NCBI GenBank assembly: GCA_023128035.1
Contig: JAGMES010000001.1
Location: 18,262-82,261, forward strand
Origin: Halanaerobiales bacterium
Lineage (GTDB): Bacteria; Bacillota_F; Halanaerobiia; DY22613
Reading direction: 5' to 3'
Length of the DNA stretch: 64,000 nucleotides
Below are positions 1 through 15,000 of the stretch, in pieces. A program made the position numbers and the translations under genes. The notes below the pieces were generated by a model, which had not been told where the DNA came from, made no database searches, and was given only the letters and a program-made list of their open reading frames with translations. Positions within the stretch are counted from its first letter, which is position 1, and every line of letters begins with the position of its first letter.

Positions 1-3000
1 TTATAGAATGTCCACCAAGTTCAAAGAAATTATCGATGATCCCTACCCTTTCTATACCTAAAATCTCAGACCATATCTCAGCTAATCTTTCTTCTGTTTC
101 ATTCTCAGGTGCTACGTATTCTGTCTCAACAGTTGAGCTTAGATCAGGTTCAGGAAGCGCTCTGCGATTCACTTTACCATTCGAAGTCAATGGTATCTTA
201 TCTAACTTGACAAAGTAAGCTGGTATCATATAGTCAGGTAAGCTACCTTGGAGATGTACTTTAAGTTCAGATACAGCTATTTCTTCATTTTCTACTATAT
301 ATGCAACCAGATATTTGTTATCTAATACATCCTTCTGAACTACTACAACTACATCTGTAATTGCAGAATGCTGTCCTAAGCATTCCTCTATCTCACCTAA
401 CTCGATTCTAAATCCTCTTAGCTTAACCTGTTGGTCAATTCTACCAATAAATTCAATATTTCCATCAGCTAGCATCCTGACTAGGTCTCCAGTCTTATAC
501 AATCTTTTCTCTGGATTAAACGGATTTTTAATGAATTTAGCATCTGTTAACTCTTGATTATGTAAGTAACCCCTGGCTAATCCCTCACCTGAGATACATA
601 ATTCACCTGGCACTCCAATCGGCTGAAGCTGATTGTGCTTATCCAATACGTAAATTTCAGTATTGGCAAGTGGAGAACCAATTGATATCGTTTTAGCTTT
701 ACTATCTATTTGGTTAATAGGATAATAGGTTGCATAAACCGTACTCTCTGTTGGACCATAAACATGAATAATCCGATCTTTACCTAAATAATTCAGTGCT
801 TTTTTAGCATGGTCTACTGATACTCTTTCACCACCAAAGAGAATCTTTCTGACACCAGCCAGATAATCAATTTTTGTCTCGACAAGTATGTTGAAGAGAG
901 CAGTTGTAATAAAGAATATAGTAATATTCTTATCTTTAATCAGTTCTGCCAATCTATCAAGATTCATCGCCGTATCTTTATTTATCAATACTAACTCTGC
1001 GCCATTTAATAAAGCTCCATATATATCAAATACTGAACCATCAAAAGCATAATTAGATAATTGTAATACCTTGTCTTTATCAGTGATTTCAATATAGTTG
1101 GTATTTAAAACAACCCTGCTGACATTTACATGCATTGTCAGATTTCCTTTAGGTTTTCCTGTAGTACCAGAAGTATAAATCACATAGATTAAGTTGTCAG
1201 ATCTATTGATCACTTCTAGATTCGAATCATCACCTACAAAATCAAATCTATCCATATCAATGACTGTTCCGTTAAAATCAACTTTATTAGCTATATGAGA
1301 TTGTGTTAATAAAATCTTTGTACCACTATCTGTTAGCAAATAATTAATTCTGTCTGTCGGATATTCTGGGTCTATTGGCAGATAAGCCCCACCCGCTTTT
1401 AAGATACCAAGAATACCTATAATCGTTTTCGTTCCAATAGAGCGTTCAACCATTAAACCTACTATACAATCCGGGCCAACCCCCATCACACGTAACTTTC
1501 TTGCCAGCTGATTAGCCTTTGCATTTAATTCACGATAGGTCATAGTTTCATCTTCATAGATAAGTGCTATATTATTTGGATTATTTTTTACTTGTTCTTC
1601 AAATAGTTCATTGATCGTTTTTTCCTTCGGATAATCTGTTTTTGTATTATTAAAATCATACAACTGTTGATATTTCTCTTCTTCACTCTGCATAATGATA
1701 TCCGAGAGAATAATCTTTGGCTCTTTAGTTATTTCCTCAAGTATTCTGACATAATATCTAGAAAATCTTTCAATAGTTTCTCTGGCAAATAGTATAGTAC
1801 TATACTCTAAACTAAAGTTAATTTTACTATTTGACTCTGATCCTGCTAATGTTAGATCAAATTTTGCTGTATTATTCTCTACTTCATATGGTATAAATCT
1901 TAATTCATCAATTTCAAATGATGACCTATCTTCATTTTGAAGAGTAAACATCACATCAAATAATGGATTCCTACTTAAATCCCTATCCAATTTCAGTTTA
2001 TCAACCAACATCTCAAATTGATAATCCTGATTCTCATATGCTTTTAATGCTCCTTCTTTTACCTCTTCTAAGAACTGAACAAAAGATTTATCAAAAGCAG
2101 GATAATTTCTCATTACTAATGTGTTGACAAACATACCAACTATGTTTTTCAAATCAGAATGAGATCTACCAGCTATTGGGGATCCAACAATAATATCTTC
2201 CTGACCTGAGTATTTTGCTAACAGTATATTGTAAGCTGCCAATAATACCATATTAAGAGTAGCACCATTATTATTAGCTAACTGGTTAAGTTTAACTGTA
2301 AGTTCTGTATCTATCTCAAATCGAATCCGATCTCCTTCAAAACTTCTCTTAGCAGGACGTTGATAATCTGTAGGCAGATCCAATACTGGAATTTCACTCT
2401 TATCTGCAAAGATATTTAACCAATATTCTTCCTGTTCTTTTATCTTTTTAGAGTGGAATAATTGATTTTGCCACTCAGCAAAGTTTTTATACTGAATTCT
2501 CAACTCAGGTAATTCATTTCCTGCATATAGGTTCTGAAGATCATTTATTAAAATATTCATTGAAACTCCATCTGAGATAATATGATGCATATCAAAGATC
2601 ATTAAATACCTCTCATTGACTTTAGCAAAGCCAACTCTTAGTAATGGAGCCTGACTTAAATCAAAAGGTTTAACAAATTCAGATACGAGCGTGCGCATAA
2701 CATCTTCCATCTCTGCTTGATTGCAATTCTTCTCTGCAATATAGGCGACATTAAACTCTACATTCTGATGAATTACTTGAATAGGTTCCTCTTCAACTAC
2801 CATAAAAGATGTTCTTAAAGCTTCATGTCTTTGGATCAATTTCTGTAAAGCAAATTCAAAACGTTCTCTCTCAAAGTTACCTTCTATAACCAATGCCGCT
2901 GGCATATTATAGGTCGTATTTGCTCCCATCAACTGATCAACAACAAACAATCTCTTCTGCGCTGATGAAACTTGATAATGCGCACCATCACGCTCTTTTT

Positions 3001-3089
3001 CTTCAATTGGTTTAATCTCTGAATAAATACTCTTATCCGCTTCATTAATAAACTCAGTCAATTCTTTAATTGTTGGAGTCTTAAATACT
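1..3089 (-). other. NRPS module 8 (C-A-T, cut at carrier), predicted Ile
   Basis: Condensation domain with FDMHHIISDGVSM and an adenylation domain whose pocket reads D-G-F-F-L-G-V-V-Y-K, identical to the published isoleucine code. The A10 motif is SNGKVNRRALPEPD. The carrier domain breaks at the window edge just after GGHSI, so what follows (another module, a thioesterase, or a docking end) cannot be seen. Confidence 0.88.
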
Positions 3090-6000
3090 TGACTTAGTGG
3101 AACTTCTACATTAAATTCTTTAAACATTTCTTGAGATAAACTCATTGCCTTTAAGGACTGTCCACCAAGATTATAGAAGTTATCAGTTATGCCGATATTC
3201 TCTCTTTTGAGTATCTCAGACCAGATTTGAACCAGTTTTTCTTCGCATTCATTGGTTGGTGCCAGATATACTGTTTCTATGTTATAATTTTCTCCTGGTA
3301 TTGGAAGAGCTTTGCGATCTATCTTACCACTAGTTGTAAGATAAAACTCTTCTAAACCTATAAAGTAAGCAGGAATCATATAGTTTGGTAATTTAGTTGA
3401 AAGATATTGACGCAACTCAGATACTGCTAATTCTCCTGTAGCTGTATAATATGCACACAAATAACTATCTCCATCAACATCTTTATAATCAACTACAAGA
3501 ACTTCATTAACTCTTTCATCTTTCTTTAACCAGTTCTCTATCTCACCTACTTCAATCCTGTAACCTCTTATTTTGACCTGATGATCTATTCGGCCTAAAA
3601 ACTCTATACTTCCATCTGCTAACCATCTTGCTAAATCTCCTGTTCTATACAGCTTTTGATGCTCTGAATCACCATCAATAAGGTTCTGTACAAACTTTTC
3701 TTCAGTTAACTCTGCCCTGTTTAAATACCCTCTAGCAAGTCCTACACCTGATATGCATAATTCACCTGGTACGCCTATCGGAGCAAGTTGGCCATTTTGA
3801 TCAAGAATATAAGCTTTAGTATTATAAATTGGTTTACCAATTGGAACAGAAGAATAGTGATCGATATCACCTTTACAGATAAAGGTTGTTGCACAGATAG
3901 TGCCTTCAGTCGGTCCATATGCATTAATATAATCAACACTATCTTTCCACTTATTTACAAGATCAAAGTTAGTTTTCGATCCAGCTGTAATCAGTTTACG
4001 TAGTGTAGTGACCTTTTTGGGGTCCAAATTCTTAAGATAGATTGGTGGTAATGTGACTACAGTTATACCATTTTCATTTAAGAACTTAGTAAATTCACTA
4101 TAACTATTTATGGTATCCTGATCTATCATATACAATGTAGCTCCTGTTAAAAGTGCCATGTAAAATTCTGAAACTGATGCATCAAAAGAACATGATGCAA
4201 ACTGTAAGACTCTATCTGTATCTTTAATCTCTAAACCTTTGTTGAAATATGTTACGAAATTGAGAATACCCTTATGCTCTAATAACACACCTTTTGGCAT
4301 ACCTGTAGAACCAGATGTATAGATCAAATAAGCTAAATCGTTCGGAGTATTAATATATTCTAAGTTAGAACTATTGTTGGCATAAATTCTCTCATCATCT
4401 AGAGCAATAACTTCTCCAGCGAATTGAATCTTATCTGCCATCTGACCTGCAATCAATAATGTTTTTGCATTACTATCTGTCAGCATATATTCAATTCTTT
4501 CTTCCGGATATTCAGAATCTATCGATAAATAAGCCCCTCCTGCCTTTAGAACACCGAGCATACCTATTACCATTTCTAATGACCGTTCCATCATAATTCC
4601 AACTACTTCATCAACTGTAACACCTTTTTGACATAAAAGGTACGCCAATTGATTTGACTTTTGGTTTAATTCTTCATAGGTCAGTTGTTTCTCTTCAAAG
4701 ACTACAGCAACCTTATTTGGAGTACTTTCTACTTGTTTTTCAAATAATTGATGTATAGTACAATCTGCCGGATACTCGATAAGTGTATTATTAAATTCAT
4801 TTAATAGTTTATCTTTTTCTTCAGTTGAAACAATCTCAATATTCTTAAGACTGATCTTTGGACTCTCTAATACATTTTGTAAAATACTTATATAATGTCC
4901 GGCCATTCTTTTAATTGTTGCTGCTTTAAATAAATCAGTTCGATATTCAAAGATAAGTTTTATATAATCATCCACTTCTGCAGCATTTACAGTCAGATCA
5001 AACTTAGAAATTTTATTTTCAAGTTTATATGGCTTAAACTTTAACCCTTTTAGTGACAGTTCAGAATCAAATTCATTTTGTAGTGCAAACATTGTATCAA
5101 ATAATGCATTTCTACTTAAGTCCACCTCAAGATCAAGTATCTCTACTAACATCTCAAACTGATAGTCTTGATTTTCATACGCCTTTAATGCATTCTCCTT
5201 TACTTCTTCCAAAAACTCTACAAAAGATTTCTCACGTCCTGGTTTATTCCTCATCGCAAGAGTATTTACAAACATTCCGACGATATTTTCAAGATCAGCA
5301 TGTGGCCTACCCGCTATCGGTGAACCCACAATGATATCATCTTGACCACTATATTTTGATAATAAGATATTGTAAGCTGCTAATAATATCATATAAAGAG
5401 TTACACCATTTTTAGTAGCAAAGTTATTTAACCTTGAAGTTAATTCTTTTTCAACTACAAAATCAATCTTATTTCCAGCATAACTCATTACTGCAGGTCT
5501 TATATAATCAGTAGGCATATTTAAACCAGGAACCTCTCCAGCAAAAACATTCAACCAGTATTCTTCCTGATTTTTAATTTTATCAGAATTGAACAATTCA
5601 TTTTGCCATACTGAGAAATCTTTATATTGAATTCTTAGATATGGCAGTTCGTTTCCATCATAAAGATTTATCAAATCTTTCACAAAGATATCCATGGAAA
5701 CTCCATCTGCGATAATATGATGGATATCTAAGATCAGTAAATGTTTATCTTTAATCCTACAAAGTCCTACTCTCAGTAAAGGAGCTTTTCGTAAATCAAA
5801 TGGTCTTATAAATTTATCAATTACATCATCTATTATTTCTTTTACCTCTAACTTATCTGCATTTAATTCTAAGTTTTCAATTTTATATTCAACATCTTGA
5901 TGAATCTTTTGAACTGGTTTTCCGTCAACCATTTCAAATGATGTTCTAAAAGACTCATGTCTTTTTATAAGTTTATTCAATGCATCTTCTAAGTGGCTAG

Positions 6001-9000
6001 CTGAAAGTTCACCTTCAATGGTCATAACAACTGGTATGTTATAACCCGTACCAATACCTTCAAACTGATTGAGAACATATAAGCGTTTTTGAGCTGATGA
6101 AACTGAATAGTATTCACTTTCCACTACTGCTGGTATTGCTAAGTATTCACTTTCTTCAGATGAACTGATATACTCTGCCAGTTTCTTAAGCGTTGGAGTC
6201 TTAAATACTTGCACAAGCGGTACTTCAGTCTCAAATTCTTTAAACATTTTTCCAACCAGAGTAGCAGCTTTTAACGAATGTCCTCCCAACTCAAAGAAGT
6301 TATCATTGATTCCAACTTTATCTACATTCAAAATTTCAGACCATATCTGTGCTAGCTTTTCTTCTACTTCATTCGTTGGAGCTACATAATCAACTCCAGT
6401 TATAATATTTCCATCTGGTTTTGGCAATGCTTTTCTATCAATTTTTCCATTAAGTGTCAATGGAAGTTTCTCCATACTGATAAAATAAGATGGAATCATA
6501 TAATCAGGAAGTGTTTTAGATAAATAAGATCTTATATCAGCTACTGCAACCTCTCCGTCTGAAACTAGATATGCACACAAATATTTGTTTCCTTCGTCTT
6601 CTCTAGCAATTACCACTGCATCCTGAATTGCTTCATGACTTAATAAATGTGCTGTAATCTCATCTGGCTCAATTCTAAATCCTCTGATTTTAACCTGGTA
6701 GTCAATTCTACCCATAAATTCTATATTTCCATCTGACAGCCATCTTACCAGGTCACCTGTTCTGTACATTCGTTCTCCTTGTATTACTGGGTTTGCTACA
6801 AATTTATCTGCTGTCAATTCAGGTCTATTTAAATAACCTCTTGCTAGGCCATCTCCTCCTATACATAACTCACCAGGAACTCCAATTGACTGTAACCTAT
6901 TAGATTTATTTAAGATATAAACTTGAGTATTGGATACTGGTTCACCTATAGGAATATTCTCTTCAAATCTTCGTTCGATTCTATAGAATGTCGTAAAGGT
7001 GGTACTTTCTGTTGGCCCATAACCATTGATTACTTCTAAATCTTTATATTTAGCTCTTACTCCATTAATATGCTTTGGTGATAGTGCATCCCCACCAACA
7101 ATTAGCGTTTTAAGTTCTGAGAACATCTCTGGATTTTCATCAAAAAGCTGATTAAACAATGGCGCTGTCAACCAAATTGTAGTGATTTGATGCTGTTTTA
7201 AGTTCTTTTCAAAGCGTTCTGCTGCTAACAAATCTTCTCTATCGATCAGATACAGAGATGCTCCATTTAATAAAGTACCCCAGATTTCAAATGTAGAGGC
7301 ATCAAATGCAAGTGAACCTGTTTGCATAATCCGATCAGTTGATTGAATCCTTAACATATTGGAGTTTTTGACAAGTCTATTTACATTTTGATGTTCGATC
7401 ATAACCCCTTTAGGCTTCCCTGTTGATCCAGATGTGTAAATTATATAGATTAAATCATTTGGTTTATTTAAATCCTCTAGAGATGGTATATTGCCATCAA
7501 GATCCAAATTATTTAGATCAATTATTTCTCCTGAGAATTCAATATTTTGTTCGATATCTGTTCCTAACAATAACCACTCAGCTTTAGAATCGTTCAACAT
7601 ATATTCAACTCTATCATCTGGATAATCTACATTGATAGGTAAATACGCTCCTCCAGCTTTAACAATTCCCAGAACTCCAATAACCATCTCAGGAGTGCGT
7701 TCTGACATAATTCCTATTATTTTATCTGATCCGACACCTTTACTTCTTAAAAGATACGCTAATTGGTTTGATCTTTCATCTAATTCTTTGTATGTCAATT
7801 CTTGATCTTCATATACTAATGCAATCTTTTCAGGAGTTCTCTTCACCTGTTCTAAAAAGAGTTGTGAGATAGTTTTCTCTTTCGGATAATCTACGGTAGT
7901 CTGGTTAAAATCAATCAATATTTGTTCTCTTTCTTTAGCAGACAACATTTCGATATCAGCAAGCTGAAGCTCAGGCTTTTCTACAATAGTTTCAAGAATA
8001 TTGTTAAAATGTCCAGCCAATCTTTTTATTGTACTTTCCTTAAATAGCTTAGTGCGATATTCAATTACATATTGAATAGTCTCCTCACTCTCAGCTAGAC
8101 TTAAGGTCAAATCAAACTTTGATACTTTGCCAGTTGATTGATAAGGTACAAATTTAAGATCAGACAATGAAATTTCTTGCTTATCTGCATTTTGTAAGAC
8201 AAACATTGTATCAAACAAAAGATTTCTTCCTAAATCTATAGGAATTAGGTTTTTATCATTGCTTAGTTTCTCCACCAACATTTCAAATTGGTAATCCTGA
8301 TTCTCATATGTTGTTAATGTTCTCTCTTTTACATCTTTTAAAAATTCATTAAAGGATTTATCACTAACTGGATAGTTTCGCATCGCTAAAGTATTAACAA
8401 ACATACCGATAACATCCTCAAGATCTGCATGTGGCCTTCCAGCTATTGGTGAACCAACTATTATATCTTCCTGACCACTGTATTTTGATAATAAGACATT
8501 ATAAGCTGCTAATAGCACCATATAAAGTGTTACACCTTTTTCTTGTGCTAGCTGATTTAATTTTCTGGTTAAATCTTTACCTATTTCAAAGTTTATTTGA
8601 TCTCCTTCATAACTCATTACTGCTGGTCTGGCATAATCTGTAGGCATATTAAATACTGGAACAGCATCAGCAAACATTCCTAACCAGTATTCTTCTTGTT
8701 TTTTAATAATCTCTGAATCTAATAAGCTATTTTGCCATACAGAAAAATCTTTGTATTGAATTATTAACTCAGATAATTGATTACCTGCATACAGATTTGC
8801 TACTTCTTTTATTACATTATTCCTTGATACTCTATCTGAAATAATATGATGCATATCAACGATTAGAACATCCGACGATTTTCCCTGTGGACTTAGAGTA
8901 GATGGTAAATCTGTTATTAATCCTACCCTCAATAATGGTGCTTTACTTAAATCAAATGGTCTGATAAATGATTTTATCTCTTCATCTAAACTCCAATTTC

Positions 9001-12000
9001 CATCTTTTAGTTTTTGAGAGTCAGGAACAATATGAGTTATTTCAAATTCAACATCACGATAAATAACTTGAGATATTTCTCCACCAATTACTTTAAACGC
9101 TGTTCTCAAAGATTCATGACGTTTAACTAATTCTTTGAAAGCTGTTTCTAAACGTTCAATATCAAGATTTCCTTCTACCCACATTACTGCAGGCACATTA
9201 TACCCTGTTGAAATACCATCTAGCTGTTCTAAAACATATAGTCTTCTCTGAGCTGAAGATACTGGATAAATCCACTCATTAGCATCTAGATCATTTTCTA
9301 AAACTGGAATATCACTGTAGATACTTTCTTCTGCCTGACTAATATATTCTGCCAATTCCTTAATTGTTGGAGTTGTAAACACCTGACGCAATGGTAGCTC
9401 TACATTTAACTCTTTATAGACTTTTGAGATAAAATCTGTAGCCTTTAAGGAATGACCTCCTAACTCAAAGAAGTTATCATATACACTTATTTTCTCTATC
9501 TTCAATACTCTTTCCCAGATAGATACCAACTTCTCTTCAAGCTCATTAGTTGGGGCTACATATGTTTTTCCAGTATTAATACTGCTAAGTGGATTAGGTA
9601 AGGCTTTCCGATCTAATTTTCCATTTGGTGTTAAAGGTAACTCATCTAATTGTACAAAATACGCTGGTATCATATACTCAGGTAACCTTTTTGATAAATA
9701 CTGTCTTAGTAAAGTTGTAGTTAGTTCTTCCTCTGCCACAAAATATGCTGCCAGATATTTATCATTGTTATCTTCACCAACAATAATCACTACTTCTTTA
9801 ATGTTTTCATGAACTAATAATTGGTTTTCAATTTCACCAACTTCAACTCTAAATCCTCTTATCTTGATTTGGTGATCTATTCTTCCGATAAATTCTATCC
9901 TTCCATCAGCTAACCATCTTGCAAGGTCACCAGTTTTGTATAATCTTTTTCTTAAATCACCTTCAGCATATGGATTTTGGATGAACTTTTCTTTTGTCAA
10001 TTCTAGTTTGTTTACATATCCCCTAGCTAAACCAACACCCGTAATACATAATTCACCATTGACCCCTACTGAAACAGGATTATTATTCTTATCTAAGATA
10101 TAAACTGCAACATTGCTATTAGGTCTACCGATAACAGGTCTATTAATAAATTCAGCAAAATTATCCTCATCAATTAAGGTACTTACACATCCAATAGTAG
10201 CTTCTGTTGGACCATAGTGATTCATAAACTTTACAGTAGGATATATTGTGCGATATTTTATTAAATCATTGACCCTTATCTGTTCACCACCTAATACAAT
10301 CATTCTAAGAGTATCTAAGATACTTCTATTATCAAACTTCGGACTATTTACAATCATATTAAATAATGATGGTGTTGCCTTAATGTAAGTAATTGAATTA
10401 TAGGCTAAGTAATTTATTAATTCATTTGCATCTTTGTACAGATTTTCTGAAACTATGTGTAATTCAGCACCACAGACTAAACTTGTCCATAAAACTGTAT
10501 AACCAAGGTCAAAAGCAAAAGATGTTAATAATACACTAGAGTCATCTTCTGTTATTTTAGCCTTTTTGCTAAACCAGTTTACATAGTTGACAAGTGAGTG
10601 TTGCTCAATTCCTACACCCTTAGGTCTTCCTGTAGAACCAGAAGTATAGATAATATACGCCAGACTATTTAAGTCACTCACGTCATCTAAATTTGTTAGA
10701 TCATCTAAATATTCTATCTTATCCATATTTAGTATCTCAATAGAAGTTGGTAAATCTACTAACAATGATTCTTCGTGAATACAAGTGGTTAAAAGAATCT
10801 TTGTTTTAGAATCATTAAGCATATAAGAAATTCGGTCTGCTGGATATTCTGAATCAATTGGTAAATAAGCACCGCCAGCTTTTAATACTGCCAACATTCC
10901 AACAATCATATCCAATGATCTTTCAACAATGATACCTACCGAGCAATCTTTTATAACGCCCTTTAACCTCAAAACTCTCGCCAATTGATTTGCCCGTTCA
11001 TTCAGTTCCTGATAAGTCAGATGCTGATCATTAAATGTAAGGGCGATTTTATCTGGAGTCTTGCTTACCTGTTCTTCAAATAATCTATGGACAGCTTTAT
11101 TTTCTGGATACTCTACCATTGTATCGTTAAACTCAATTAACAATTGCTTTTGTTCTTCGTCTGAAAGCATTTGTATATCTGCTAATTTTACCATTGGATT
11201 CTCAACAATTTCACTAAGTATCTCTAGATAATGTCTTGATAATCTTTCAATTCTTTCTTTATTAAAGAGTTGAGTAGAATAACGAATATTTAGCTCTATT
11301 TTTTTAGAGTTTTCAAAGACATATAGGGTTAGATCAAACTTTGAAACATTGTTTTCAATATCATATGGTATAAAGTTCAAAGTATCTGTTGCTATAGTAT
11401 TTTGCTCAGCATGATTTTGTAGTACAAACATTACATCAAAGAGTGCACTTCTGCTTAAATCCCGTTTAAGATCAAGTTTTTCAACTAACATCTCAAACTG
11501 ATAATTCTGATTTTCGTAAGCTTTTAACGCTCTATCTTTTACATCAGCTAAAAACTTAGCAAATGATCTCTCACTTACAGGGAAGTTTCTCATTGCCAGA
11601 GTGTTAATAAACATGCCTATCATATTCTCTAAGTCTGCATGCGGTCTTCCTGCGATAGGTGAACCTACAATTATATCTTCCTGTCCACTGTATTTTGACA
11701 ATAGGATATTATAGGCAGCCAATAATACCATATACATAGTGGCTCCTTGCTCTTGAGCTATACTATTTAGTTTTGCTGTCAACTCTTCTCCTATTTCAAA
11801 GTTTAATTTATCTCCTTCATAAGTCATTACTACAGGACGTGGTTTATCTGTTGACATATTCAGTACAGGTATTTCTCCTGCAAAGTTATCTAACCAATAT
11901 TCCTCCTGCTCTTTTATGCGCTCTGAATTAAACAAATCATTTTGCCATGCTGAAAAATCTTTATATTGAATTCTTAACTCTGGTAAATCTTTTCCTTCAT

Positions 12001-15000
12001 ACACATTTACTAGTTCTTTCACTAAAATATTCATCGAAACACCATCTGAAATGATATGATGCATGTCAAATACCAATACTTGTTTATCTGATACTTTAAT
12101 AAGTCCTACTCTTAATAATGGTGCTTTGCTTAAATCAAATGGTTTTATAAATTCTTTCATCAGCTCTTCAACCTGACCATCTGCATCTGTAAAATACTCG
12201 AGATTGAACTCTACAGTCTCATGAACACATTGCACTGGCTCTCCTTTAATAAGTTCAAAGGATGTTCTCAAACTTTCATGTTTATTGATCAATTCTCTAA
12301 ATGCAAATTCCAGTCTTCCTTTATCAAGATCACCTTCTATAATCATCGCTCCTGGCATATTATAGCTTGTATTATTATCTTCAATCTGATTAAGAAGGAA
12401 TAATCTCTTCTGAGCTGATGATAACGCATAATGCTCTGCGAAATCTACTGGCTTAATCTCTGAATATATACTCTCTTCAGCTGATTTGATTAACTCAGCA
12501 AGTCCTTTGATCGTTGGGGTTTTAAAGATCTGACCTAATGATATCTCTACATTCAAATCTTTAAATGCTTTTGAGACAACAGTCGTTGCCTTTAATGAAT
12601 GACCACCCAACTCAAAAAAGTTATCATTAATACCTATCTTCTCTATTCTGAGTACCTCTGACCAGATTGCTGTCAATTTTTCTTCGATTTCATTTGTAGG
12701 TGCTACATATTCTGTTCCTACTCCTATGCTTCCATCTGGTTTTGGTAACGCTTTTCTATCTACCTTACCACTTGTTATCTTTGGCAACTCTTCTAACTTC
12801 ACAAAATATGCTGGAATCATATAATCAGGTAATTCAATTGCCAGATTTTCTTTTATCTCAGATACCGATAAATCTTCTTTTGTAACTATATAGCCACATA
12901 AATATTTGTCCTGAGCTTCATCTGTTCTATCTACTACCACTGCTTCTTTGATTCTTTCATCTTTAAGTAATTGATTCTCTATCTCGCCTAACTCAATTCT
13001 AAATCCTCTGATTTTTACCTGATTATCTATCCGTCCTAAATATTCAATATTACCATCTGCTAACCATCTTGCAAGGTCTCCTGTTTTATACATTCTTCCT
13101 ACTGTTCTAAATGGGTCAGCTACAAATTTCTCTTCTGTTAGTTCTTTTCTATTTAGATAACCTCTTGTTACACCTGAGCCTGCTATAAACAATTCACCTG
13201 CTACTCCTACTGGCTGTGGTTTACCTTGACTATCAAGAATATATATCTGCATATTCGCTAGTGGTTTACCTATTGGAACATTGACCTTGCCTTCTAAGTC
13301 AACAAGCGCATACTTTGTTGCATAGATCGTAGCTTCTGTTGGTCCATATAGATTTTCAAAGATTACACCACCAATCTTACTATAACACTCTTCGACTAAA
13401 TTCTTAGAGATCGTTTCACCTGCTACAAATACATACTTTAACTTATTCAACACTTTAATCTCTTCTTCATTAAGGGTATTGAAGAGAATATTGAGCATCG
13501 AAGGTACAAAGTTTATATGAGTAACATCATAGTTTTCAATAACCTCTACTAAAGCTTTAGGATCTTTTTCTACACCTTTTTCAGGGATAATCAGTCTACC
13601 ATTTCCAAAGAACCAACCAAATACTTCACTTACTGATACGTCAAAGGTATATGCTGTCTTTAATAAATACGCATCTGATTCTGTAAATGGATATGTTCGA
13701 TAGAGATATTGCAATGTGTTTACTGCATTTTTATGTTCTACCATTACACCTTTTGGTTTCCCTGTTGAACCGGATGTATAGATGATATACGCTAAATCTT
13801 CTGGTCTAGTAATATTTTCAGAGTTACTACTATCACCTGTATAGGTATCTTCATCAGTTAAATCAATAATCTCACCAGCGTAATCCAACTTCTCTGCAAT
13901 GTCTATTAGATAATTCTGGGTTAACAATACTTTAGCTTGACTATCATTTAACATATAAGCTATTCTATCTTCTGGATAATCTGGATCAATTGGTAGATAT
14001 GCTCCTCCCGCTTTTAAGATACCCATGATTCCGATAATCATCTCAAATGATCTATCTACCATAATTCCTACAATCTGATCATGTGTAATACCCTTTTGAC
14101 ATAATAAATCTACCAATTGATTTGATCTTTTATTTAACTCTTCATAGGTCATTTGAGCATCTTTATATACTAAAGCAATATTTTCAGGTGTTCTTTCTAC
14201 CTGTTCTTCAAAGAACTCATGAAGTGTAACTGAGTCTCTATACTCTGCGTTAGTATCATTAAATTCAAATAACAATTTATCTCTTTCTTCATCAGATAAT
14301 AGATCAATCTCAGCAAGCTTGATCTTTGGATTCTCTACAATTGCTTTTAAGATATTCTCAAAATGCTCTACCATTCTTTGGATTGTGTTCTCTTTAAATA
14401 GCCCTGTACGATATTCTAAAGAACATTTAATCTTTTTAACTTCTTCTTCTGCTACTAAAGTTAAATCAAACTTGGTAATATTATTTTCAATATCATATGG
14501 TGTAAACTTTAATCCGTTTAACGCATACTCCTGATGTTCTGTATTTTGTAATACAAACATTACATCAAAGAGTGCGTTTCTACTTAAATCCCGTTTAAGA
14601 TCAAGTTTTTCAACTAACATCTCAAACTGATAATCTTGATTTTCGTAAGCTTTTAACGCTCTATCTTTTATAACAGCTAAAAATCCCACAAATGATTTGT
14701 CACTCTCTGGAAAATTTCTCATTGCCAAAGTATTAACAAACATACCCATAATGTTCTCTAAATCTGCATGTGGTCTACCAGCGATTGGTGAGCCAACTAT
14801 TATATCTTCCTGTCCACTGTATTTTGACAATATGATATTATAGGCCGCCAATAATATCATATACATAGTGGCTCCTTGCTCTTGAGCGATACTATTCAGT
14901 TTTGCTGTCAACTCTTCTCCTAATTCAAAGTTTATTTTATCTCCTTCATAAGTCATTACTACAGGACGTGGTTGATCTGTTGACATATTCAGTACAGGTA

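Noticed and set aside
5053..5334. Plus-strand frames of 60-95 codons scattered inside the NRPS gene (this one and about a dozen more)
   Set aside because: They mirror the conserved C and A motifs of the minus-strand gene, recur at the same place in several modules, and lack ribosome sites.
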